Assembly (NCBI RefSeq): GCF_030268965.1
Contig: NZ_BSSE01000007.1
Coordinates: 62,001-126,000, forward strand
Source of the DNA: Microtetraspora sp. NBRC 16547
GTDB lineage: Bacteria; Actinomycetota; Actinomycetes; Streptosporangiales; Streptosporangiaceae
Reading direction: 5' to 3'
DNA length: 64,000 nucleotides
A program made the position numbers and the translations under genes. The notes under the pieces are model-generated. The model had not been told where the DNA came from, did not search any database, and was given only the letters and a program-made list of their open reading frames with translations. Positions within the stretch are counted from its first letter, which is position 1. Every line of letters starts with the position of its first letter. Positions 1 through 8,700 of the stretch are shown here, in pieces.

Positions 1-3000
1 ACGGTCGTCTCGGTCGGGCCGTAGTGGACCTGTACCTCCAGGTCGGGCCGTACGTCCGCGATCCGGTCCACCAGCGTCCACGGGACGGCCTCGCCCGCCA
101 GGACGAGCACGCGGCGCGGCAGCACCGCAGACAGGTCACCGTGCGAGGCCAGCAGTTCCAGGTGGCTGGGCACGCACTTGAGGAAGTCGACACCGTGCCC
201 GGTCATGTGAGCGGCGAAGGCGGGCGGGTCGGTGGCCGTGTCCCGGTCGAGCAGGTGCAGCGCCGCGCCCGTCGTCAGCGCGCCGAAGACGTTGAGGATG
301 CCGAGGTCAGCGGCCGCCGTTGACGCCAGCGCCCACGATTCGAGCGGACCCGCCGGGCTGAGCCGGGACAGGATCCCGTCCAGGTAGGTCGTGATATTCC
401 GGTGCTCGACCGCCACGCCCTTGGGGGTTCCGGTCGAGCCGGACGTGAAGATCACGTAGGCGAGGTCCTCGGGCCCGACCACGACGCCGCCCGGTTCTGT
501 GTCGCCCACCGGTTCTGGGTCGCCCGGTTCTACGTCGGCGGCGGCGCTGCCATGTGGAGGGTCTTCGTCGGGGAGCCAGGGGGCGACGGCGGTGACGTCC
601 TCCGGCAGCCGGTCCGCCAGGTCGGCGGCGCAGACCACGATGCGGGCCCCGGCGGTGGCCAGCATCGCCGCGATCCGGTCCGCGGGGGCGGCGTCGTCGA
701 TCGGGACATAGCCCGCCCCCGCCTTCAGCACGCCGAGCATGGCCACCGGCAGGTCCCGCGTCCGCTCCATCAGGACGGCGACCCGGTCCCCGCGCTCCAC
801 TCCCGCCGCGCGCAGGCGGTGGGCGAGCCGTGTCGCGCGCTCCTCCAGTTCCGCGTACGTGAGCGTGCCGTCCGCCGCCACGACCGCCGTCGCCGACGGG
901 GTGCGTACCGCGTGGGCGGAGATCCGCCCGTGCAGCGTCGGCCCGCCGACCGGCGTTCCTCGCGGCCCGGTCAGCAGCGCGTCCACGCCCGGATCGAGGT
1001 CGAGGTCGCCGATCCTGCGGTCGGGATCCGCGGTGAGCTGGTCGAGGACCGCGACGAAGAATCCGGCGATCCGCCGTGCCGTCGCCTCGTCGAACAGCTC
1101 GGGACGGTAGGCGAGGCCACCCCACAGCCCGGCACGGGTGTCCTGGACGGTCCAGCTCAGGTCGAACTTCGCGGTGACCGGTTTCATCTCCACGGCGTGC
1201 GCGTCGAGGCCGGGGAAGCCGGTGATCGGGCCGGGCGCGTCGTACACGTTGAGCAGGACCTGCGGCGAGACCGACCCCAGTGGCTCGCCCGCGTGCGCGA
1301 AGGCGTCCAGCGATTCCGCGCGGGCCCTCTCGACCAGCTCTCTGCCGGTGAGGTCGTCCTCGACCGAGGTACGGATGACCAGCGTCTGGAGGAAGCAGCC
1401 GATGAGGCGCTCGGCCTCGGGGTGCCGTCGGCCGGACTCCGGCACGCCCACGGCGATGTCGGAGCCGCCCGACACTCGCGCGAGCATGGCCTGCAACCCC
1501 GCGAGCAGGACCATGAACACCGTCGCGCCGCTCGTGGAGGCGAGCGCCCGCACCCGGGCGGCCAGCTCGTCCGGCAGTTCCAGGTCGAGCAGGCCCACCC
1601 CGGTTCCGGGGGCGGCGGGCCGTACGCGGTCCACGGGAAGCGCGATCTCGGTCGGCGACCCGTCCAGCTTGGCCGTCCACCAGCCGGGATCCGCGGCCTC
1701 GGCGGCCGACCGCTGCCACTCCACGACGTCCGCGAACTGGCGGTCGAGCGCCGGAGGCGCGGACCGGGCTCCCGTACGCGCCGCGTAGAGATCGGCGAGA
1801 TCCCGGAGGAGGACGCCCCGCGACCAGGCGTCACTGGCGATGTGATGGAGCACGAGGGCGAGCACGTGCGCGTGCGGGCCGAGGGCGAGGATCGCCGCCC
1901 GCAGCGGATACTCCTCCGCCAGCCGGAACGGCAGCCGGGCCAACTCGGCGAGCCGTCTTCCCACCGGGGTCTCGTCAGGCGTTCCCGCCTCGGCGGCGTG
2001 CTCTCCGGCGCCGTGCGTCTGGGGTGCGTGGTCAGCCGCGTGGTCAGCCGCGTGGTCATGCCGGGCGGTGTCCGGTGGGGTTTCCTCCGCAGGCCGGTCC
2101 TTCAGGTCCGTGATCAGCTCCACGACGACCCGGGACGCCGGACCGGTCACCGAGTACGGCTCCGCGTCGTGGACCTCGACGGTCGAGCGCAGCACCTCGT
2201 GCCGCTCGGCCAGGTCCACGACGGCGAGCCGGAGCGCCTCCACGTCCAGCTCGCCGTCGAGCCGGATGACGACCGGCACGTTGTAGGCGGCGCTGTCCGG
2301 GTCCACCTCCCCGGCCAGCCACATCTGGCGCTGGACCGGCGACAGCGGGACCGGACCGGTGCCCTCGCGCGGGGGGATCGTGGCGGGCGCCGGAGCCGCC
2401 CCGCTCCGGGGCAGCGCGTCCAGCGCGGCGGCCAGATCGGCGAGCACCGGACGCTCGAAGAGCAGCCGTAGCGGGACCGTGACCCCGAGCTCGACGGAGA
2501 GCCGCCCGGCCACGCGCACGGCGGCGAAGGAGTCGCCGCCCAGCGCGAAGAAGTCGGCGTTCACACCGATCGTGTCGGTCCCGCTGTCGGAGTGGTCGGA
2601 GTGGCTCGCGCTCGTCACGCCGACAGTACTTCCGCCGATCGTGTCAGTTCCGAGCAGCTCGGCCCAGATCTGGGCGATCAGGCGCTCGGTGACCGTCTGC
2701 GGCGCGGGTCCCGTACCGCCCGCCGGTACGCCTCCGGACGGGTCGGCGGCGAGCAGGTCGAGCAGCCGCCCGCGGTCCACCTTGCCGTTGGCGTTGAGCG
2801 GCAGCGCGTCCACGAAGATGATCGCCGAGGGCACCATGTAGTCGGGCAACACGCGCCGCAGCGCCGCGCGGACGGCATCGACCGTGACGCCGGTGGCCGG
2901 GGGCGTGGGGGAGCGCGGCACGAGCCACGCGACCAGCCGCCGTGCCGTTCCTTCGCCCGCCGGGAGGACGACGGCCTCCGCGACGTCCGGCAGCGCCCGG

Positions 3001-5798
3001 CACACGGCGGCGACCTCGCCCGGTTCGACCCGGTACCCCCGGATTTTCACCTGGTCGTCGACGCGGCCGAGGAACTCCACGAACCCGTCCCGGGTGATCC
3101 GTACGCGGTCACCGGACCGGTAGTAGCGGCCGTCCGCGCGCTCCGCGTAACGTGCGTCGCCGCCGGGATCGCCCAGATATCCGCGGGCGACCTGCGGGCC
3201 GCCGATCCACAGCTCGCCCGCCACGCCGTACGGCACAGCCCGCCCGGCCGGATCGGCGACGAAGCAGCGCACTCCCGCGAAGGGCGTGCCGAGCGGCGCC
3301 ACCGACCCGGCGCGCGGGGCGTCGCGGGCGACGCAGCCGAGCACCGAGACCGTGGTCTCCGTCGGACCGTAGTGGACCTGGACTTCCAGGTCGGGCCGTA
3401 CGCCCGCGATCCGGTCGATCAGTGTCCAGGGCGTGGCCTCGCCGGCGAGCACGAGCAGCCGGCGGGGCAGCACGGCCGCGAGGTCTCCGTGCGCCGCCAG
3501 GAGTTCGAGCTGGCTGGGCACGCACTTCACCGCGTCCACCTCGTGCCGGCCCAGCCAGGCCGCGTACGCCTCCGGATCGACCGCCGTCTCCCGGCCGAGC
3601 ACGTGGAGCGCCGCGCCCGTGGTCAGCGCGCCGAAGACGTTCAGCAGGCCGAGGTCGGCGGCGATCGTCGACATGAGCGCGTACGAGCGGAGCGGCGTGC
3701 CGTCCTGGCCGACCCGGGAGAGTACCGCGTCGAGATAGGCGGTCACCTGACGGTGCTCGACCGCCACGCCCTTCGGCGCGCCGGTCGAACCGGACGTGAA
3801 GACCACGTAGGCGAGGTCGCCGGCGCCCGCCGTGCCGCCCGCGCCGTCGCCGTGCCCGTCATCGCCGTGCCCGTCATCGCCGTGCCCGTCGCCGTCCTGG
3901 CGCCCGCCCGCGGGTCCGTACGCGTGGTCGCCAGAAGAGATCACCGTGACGTCGGCGGGCAGGCGGTCCGCGAGTTCCGCCGCGCAGACCGCGACGCGGA
4001 CCCCGCCACCGGTCACGATGGCGGCGACCCGGTCGGCGGGCGCGGCGTCGTCGATCGGGACGTAGGCCGCCCCGGCCTTGAGCACGCCGAGCAGGGCCAC
4101 GGGCAGGTCCCGGGTCCGTTCCATCAGGAGGGCGACCCGGTCGCCGCGCGCCGCTCCCGCTTCGCGCAGCCGGGCGGCGAGAGCGTTCGCGCGCTCCTCC
4201 AGCTCCGCGTAGGTGAGCGTGCCGTCCGCCGCCACGACGGCCGTGGCCGACGGCGTACGGGCCGCTTGCGCGGAGATCCGTCCGTGCAGGGTCGGCTCGC
4301 CCAGTACGGGCGGCGCCGGCTCGGCGAGGACGAGGTCCGCGCCCGGTTCGAGCTCCAGCTCACCCACCGGGCGCTCCGGGTCGGCCACGAGCTGGGCGAG
4401 CAGGGAGCCGAACCAGCCCGCCAGGCGGACCGCCGTGTCCGGCTCGTACAGGTCGGACCGGTAGGTCAGGCTCCCGCGCAGGGCGGTGCCGTCGTCGACG
4501 AACGTCCACGTCTGATCGAACTTCGCGGCGAACGGCGGCACCTCGACCGTCTCGGCCGTCAGCCCCGGGAAGCCGGTGACCTCGGCGGCGGCGTCGTAGA
4601 CGTTGAGGAGCACGTCGAACAGCGGCGCCGCCGTACCGGACCGCTGCGGGCGCACCCGCTCCACCACGCGGTCGAACGGCACGTCGGCGTGCCCGAACAC
4701 GTCGAGGGCCCGGGCGCGGGCCTGCCCGACCAGGTCCCTGCCGGTGCGGCCGCCGTCGACGGTTCCGCGCATGACCAGGGTCTCGACCAGGCAGCCGACC
4801 AGCGACTCGGTCTCCGGATGTCTCCGGCCGGACTCCGGAACGCCCACGGTCACGTCGGCGCTCACGTCGGCGCTCATGTCCGGGCTCATGTCCGGGCCGC
4901 CGGCCACGCGCGCCAGCGTGACCTGGAGCGCCGCCAGGAGCACCATGAACACGGTCGCGCCGCTCTCCGCGGCCAGGACGCGCAACCGCTCGACGGTCTC
5001 GGGTGCGAGTACGACGTCCACCACGTCGCCACGCCACCCCGGCGCCGCGTCGGGGGTCGGCGGATCCGCCAGGTTCGTACGGTCCGGAAGCAGGCCGGGC
5101 ACGGGCTCCAGCCCGGCCAGATGGTCCTCCCACCAATCCAGGGCCTGCTCCGTCTGCGGGGAGGCGGCACGGGCGACCGACCACGCGGCCACATCGGAGT
5201 AGCGCGTAGCCGGCGGGTCGAGAGCGGGCCCGGTCCCGAGCCGGAAGCGGTACAGCGCTGCGAGGTCGTCGAGGAGCAGCGGCTGCGCCCACGCGTCGAT
5301 CGCGATGTGGTGCATGAGCAGGAGCAGCACGTGCTCGCGGGGGCCGGTCGCGAGAATCGTCGCCCGCAGCGGATACTCCTCCGCCAGCCGGAACGGCACC
5401 CGCGACAGCTCCGTGATGCGCTCCTCCAGCGCCTCCGGATCGACGTCCTCCATCGTGACGTCGATCCCGTCCGCGCGGCCGGTGACCGCGTACGGCTCGC
5501 CGTCGCGAACCTCCACCGTCGAACGCAGCACCTCGTGCCGCTCGACCACGTCCACCACGGCCTGGCGCAGTGCGGCCACGTCCAGCTCGCCGCGCAGCCG
5601 CAGCATCACGGGCACGTTGTAGGCCGGGCTGTCCTGCTCCATCTCGGACGCGAGCCACATCCGCCGCTGCACGGGAGACAGGCGCCAGGGGCCGGTGTCC
5701 GTGCGGCGCGGGATGCCCGCCGGGGCCGTCTGGCGGGCCTGGGCGATGCGCCGGTTCAGCAGTTCGCGCAGCCGGTCTTCGCCGGAGACGACAGTCAT
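1..5798 (-). CDS. Non-ribosomal peptide synthetase, C-A-T-C-A (3' end outside window)
   Basis: Multimodular NRPS that extends a peptidyl chain by two residues. The frame is open from ATG 5798 to the left edge (about 1,932 residues visible). Domain order: C (about 10-440, motif HHIAIDAW near 162), A (YVVFTSGSTGAPKG near 669), carrier (LGGDSFAA near 1083), C (HHIASDAW near 1319), A (YVIFTSGSTGTPKG near 1787). Both C motifs have Ala where HHxxxDG has Gly. By hand alignment to GrsA the first A pocket reads D-L-L-K-V-A-H-V-S and the second D-L-L-K-V-A-H-V, close to the aspartate code DLTKVGHIGK; the substrate is an inference. ATG overlaps the TGA of the upstream NRPS (ATGA) and follows AGGAGG by 7 nt, so the two genes are translationally coupled. 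The product is not recognised. Confidence 0.93.
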   Translation of the reverse strand, partial: MTVVSGEDRLRELLNRRIAQARQTAPAGIPRRTDTGPWRLSPVQRRMWLASEMEQDSPAYNVPVMLRLRGELDVAALRQAVVDVVERHEVLRSTVEVRDGEPYAVTGRADGIDVTMEDVDPEALEERITELSRVPFRLAEEYPLRATILATGPREHVLLLLMHHIAIDAWAQPLLLDDLAALYRFRLGTGPALDPPATRYSDVAAWSVARAASPQTEQALDWWEDHLAGLEPVPGLLPDRTNLADPPTPDAAPGWRGDVVDVVLAPETVERLRVLAAESGATVFMVLLAALQVTLARVAGGPDMSPDMSADVSADVTVGVPESGRRHPETESLVGCLVETLVMRGTVDGGRTGRDLVGQARARALDVFGHADVPFDRVVERVRPQRSGTAAPLFDVLLNVYDAAAEVTGFPGLTAETVEVPPFAAKFDQTWTFVDDGTALRGSLTYRSDLYEPDTAVRLAGWFGSLLAQLVADPERPVGELELEPGADLVLAEPAPPVLGEPTLHGRISAQAARTPSATAVVAADGTLTYAELEERANALAARLREAGAARGDRVALLMERTRDLPVALLGVLKAGAAYVPIDDAAPADRVAAIVTGGGVRVAVCAAELADRLPADVTVISSGDHAYGPAGGRQDGDGHGDDGHGDDGHGDGAGGTAGAGDLAYVVFTSGSTGAPKGVAVEHRQVTAYLDAVLSRVGQDGTPLRSYALMSTIAADLGLLNVFGALTTGAALHVLGRETAVDPEAYAAWLGRHEVDAVKCVPSQLELLAAHGDLAAVLPRRLLVLAGEATPWTLIDRIAGVRPDLEVQVHYGPTETTVSVLGCVARDAPRAGSVAPLGTPFAGVRCFVADPAGRAVPYGVAGELWIGGPQVARGYLGDPGGDARYAERADGRYYRSGDRVRITRDGFVEFLGRVDDQVKIRGYRVEPGEVAAVCRALPDVAEAVVLPAGEGTARRLVAWLVPRSPTPPATGVTVDAVRAALRRVLPDYMVPSAIIFVDALPLNANGKVDRGRLLDLLAADPSGGVPAGGTGPAPQTVTERLIAQIWAELLGTDTIGGSTVGVTSASHSDHSDSGTDTIGVNADFFALGGDSFAAVRVAGRLSVELGVTVPLRLLFERPVLADLAAALDALPRSGAAPAPATIPPREGTGPVPLSPVQRQMWLAGEVDPDSAAYNVPVVIRLDGELDVEALRLAVVDLAERHEVLRSTVEVHDAEPYSVTGPASRVVVELITDLKDRPAEETPPDTARHDHAADHAADHAPQTHGAGEHAAEAGTPDETPVGRRLAELARLPFRLAEEYPLRAAILALGPHAHVLALVLHHIASDAWSRGVLLRDLADLYAARTGARSAPPALDRQFADVVEWQRSAAEAADPGWWTAKLDGSPTEIALPVDRVRPAAPGTGVGLLDLELPDELAARVRALASTSGATVFMVLLAGLQAMLARVSGGSDIAVGVPESGRRHPEAERLIGCFLQTLVIRTSVEDDLTGRELVERARAESLDAFAHAGEPLGSVSPQVLLNVYDAPGPITGFPGLDAHAVEMKPVTAKFDLSWTVQDTRAGLWGGLAYRPELFDEATARRIAGFFVAVLDQLTADPDRRIGDLDLDPGVDALLTGPRGTPVGGPTLHGRISAHAVRTPSATAVVAADGTLTYAELEERATRLAHRLRAAGVERGDRVAVLMERTRDLPVAMLGVLKAGAGYVPIDDAAPADRIAAMLATAGARIVVCAADLADRLPEDVTAVAPWLPDEDPPHGSAAADVEPGDPEPVGDTEPGGVVVGPEDLAYVIFTSGSTGTPKGVAVEHRNITTYLDGILSRLSPAGPLESWALASTAAADLGILNVFGALTTGAALHLLDRDTATDPPAFAAHMTGHGVDFLKCVPSHLELLASHGDLSAVLPRRVLVLAGEAVPWTLVDRIADVRPDLEVQVHYGPTETT

Positions 5799-8700
5799 GA
5801 ACGAGCCTCCTGTCCGGCCATCTCGGCGATGACCAGTCGTTCCACTTCGGCGGCGTAGTCGGCGAGCACGGGATGGTCGAACAGCAGGCGCACGGCCAGG
5901 TCGCAGGCGAGCGCCTCGCGCAACCGGACCGTCACCCGGGTGGCCAGCAGCGACGTGCCGCCGAGCGCGAAGAAGTCGTCACGCGCCCCGACCAGAGGGA
6001 TCCGCAGCACCTCCTGCCAGATCTCGGCGGTGAACTCCTGCATCGGGCCTTCCGGCGGGGTGTGCGGCGCGGAGGCCACCTCGACGCCTTCCAGAGCGCG
6101 CCGGTCGAGCTTGCCGTTGGCCGTGCGGGGGAGCGTGTCGTGCGCGGCCCACCGGCGCGGCACCATGTAGCCGGGCAGCCGGTCCCGGGCGTACTCCTCC
6201 AGCTCGGTGAATCGTGCTTCGCCGCGCCAGACGACGTGGCCGATCAGGTGCGCGTCGGGACCGGTCGTGGCGACGACGGCGAAATCGGCGACGGCCGGGT
6301 GCGCGCGCAGCACGCTGTCGATCTCGCCCAGCTCGACGCGGTATCCGCGTACCTTGACCTGTCCGTCCCTGCGGCCGACGAAGTCGAGCACCAGCCCGCC
6401 CGCGCCGTCCGAGATCCAGCGCACGATGTCGCCGGACCGGTAGCGCCGCGCGGAAGCGGCTTCCGCGCCGACGTCGGCGGCCGAGAGACGAGCGGGCTCG
6501 GCGGCCGTGGCTTCGGGGTCGGGGGCTTCGGGACCGGCGGCTTCGGAATCGGGGACGAACGCGGCGGCGGACAGCTCGGGGCGTCCGCGATAGCCCCGGG
6601 CCACGCCGGGACCGCCCAGCCACAGCTCACCGGGCGCACCGGGCGGGAGCAGCCGGCCGAGCGGATCGACAACATAGAGCCGCTCGCCGGGGATCGGGTG
6701 GCCGATGGGCACGCTGTCCCCGACCGGCCCGGTCACCGGATGGAAGGTGGAGGCCACCGTCACCTCGGCCGGGCCGTACCCGTTCCAGAGCTTCCCGGCC
6801 CGCGCCTGGAGCTCCCGCGCCAGCGTGGAGTCGAGCAGCTCGCCGCCGGTCAGGACTCGCATGCTGGTACGGCCCCGCCAACCCGCCTCCACCATCAGCC
6901 GCATCCGGCTCGGTGTGGTGAACACGAGGGTGACCCCGGCAGAGTCGCAGAGCTCGGCGAGCGCCCGGCCGTCGAAGGAGGTCGCGGTGTCGGCCATGAC
7001 CACGCGGGCCCCGGCCGTCAGCGTGGCCCACAGATCGAACGCGGAGATGTCGAACACCAGCGGAGCCACGGCCAGCACGGCGTCGTCCCCGGTCATCCCC
7101 GGATCGGCCTGGATGGACGCGACGAACGCGGCCAGGCCGCGATGAGTGATCTCGATGCCCTTCGGGCGTCCGGTCGAGCCCGAGGTGAAGATCACGTAGG
7201 CGATGCCGTCGGGATCGACCTCCGGAATCTCGCCGCTCGGCACCGCCGTCAACGCCTCCGCGTCGAGGACCGTCACGCCGTCGAGCGGTGCGATCGCGGC
7301 GTGCGCCTCGTCACCGAGCGCGAGCACCCGCCGTACCCCGCCGTCCTCGGCGATCGCCGCCAGCCGCATGGCCGGCAGGTCGGGGTCCATCGGCACGTAC
7401 GCGGCTCCCGCCCGCAGCACGCCGAGCAGGACAGCGGGCAGGCGGTGGTCGCGGGGCAGGCTCACGCCGACCGGCTCCTGCGCGGTGACACCCGCGGCGA
7501 CGAGTCCCGTGGCGACCTTGGCGGAGTTCTCCTCCAGTTCGCCGTAGGTCAGCCGGTTCCCGGCTGCCTCGACCGCGATCCGGTTCCGGTCCTGCGCGAG
7601 GATCGCCTCCACGATCGTGGCGGGCGGGCGGACCTCCGCTCCGGTCCCCGCCGCGAGCAGGGCCGTACGCTCCTTTTCGGAGATCAGCCGCAGCGCGGAG
7701 ACCGGCGTGCGCGGGTCGTCCAGACCGTGTTCAAGCGCGTGGAGCAGCGCGTCGACGACCCGCTCCGCGTCGGCCGCGCCGAAACGCGAGGTGGCGTACT
7801 CGACCTGCAGCTCCGGCCCCTCCGCGGTGGCGTTGACCAGGACGGTCAGCTCCGCCACCGCGCCGCCGCAGTCCAGCTCGCCGGCCAGTTCGATCCGGAT
7901 GGTCCCGCTTTCCGGGCCGCTCTCCCGGCCGGTGTGGCCGCGCTCCGGGGCGACCTCACGTACGGTGGGCACGTCCTCGGGCTGCACCGACAGCACGATC
8001 GGCAAGGGACTGGCCCCCGGAGGGCGGGGCACCGCGCCGGAGACCGCCGACCCGGCCTGCTCCTGGTGGGCGAGCGCTGCCGTGATCGCCGCGCCCGCCG
8101 CGGTCACCAGGTCTCCGAACGCCGGATCGTCGCCGAACCGCACCGGGATCGGCAGCACGCCGAGCAGCGGTCCCATGATCCGGTCCAGTCCGGGCCGGTC
8201 GCGTTCGGCCGCGGTCAGGCCGATCACCGTCTCGGCGCGGCCGGTCAGGCCGCCGACCACGGTGGAGAGCGCGGCCAGGTGAACCGCCGCCGGGGTGACG
8301 CCATGGCGGGCGGCGACCCGCCGGATCCGCGTTTCGAGCGCGGGGTCGATCGGCCGCCTGAGCCGGCGCCCCTCGTGCGTCGCCGCGTGCTCCGCGCCCA
8401 GCAGGTCGTACGGCACGGCCGCGTCGGCGAGCGCCTCCCGCCAGTGGGCCGTCTCGCGCTCCAGCGCCGCCTCCCGGCGCTCCTCCTCACGCAGTGCGAC
8501 GTCCCCGAGCTGGAGGTCCGGCTCCGGCACCGGCAGCCCGGCGAGTCCGGCCGCGAGCTCGTCGATCAGGACCCGCGTCGACCAGCCGTCGGAAGCGATG
8601 TGATCCGTGATGACGATCAGCTCGGCCTCGGCCGTTCCCGTCCAGGCGAGGACCGCGCGGAGCAACGGCACATCCTCAGTCAGATCGAACGGGGTCGCCG

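Noticed and set aside
402-5858. Very long plus-strand open frames (for example 2592-5858 and 402-2471)
   Set aside because: They are codon-aligned antisense of the NRPS, rich in Arg/His/Gly with no domain; the minus strand shows continuous NRPS motifs.
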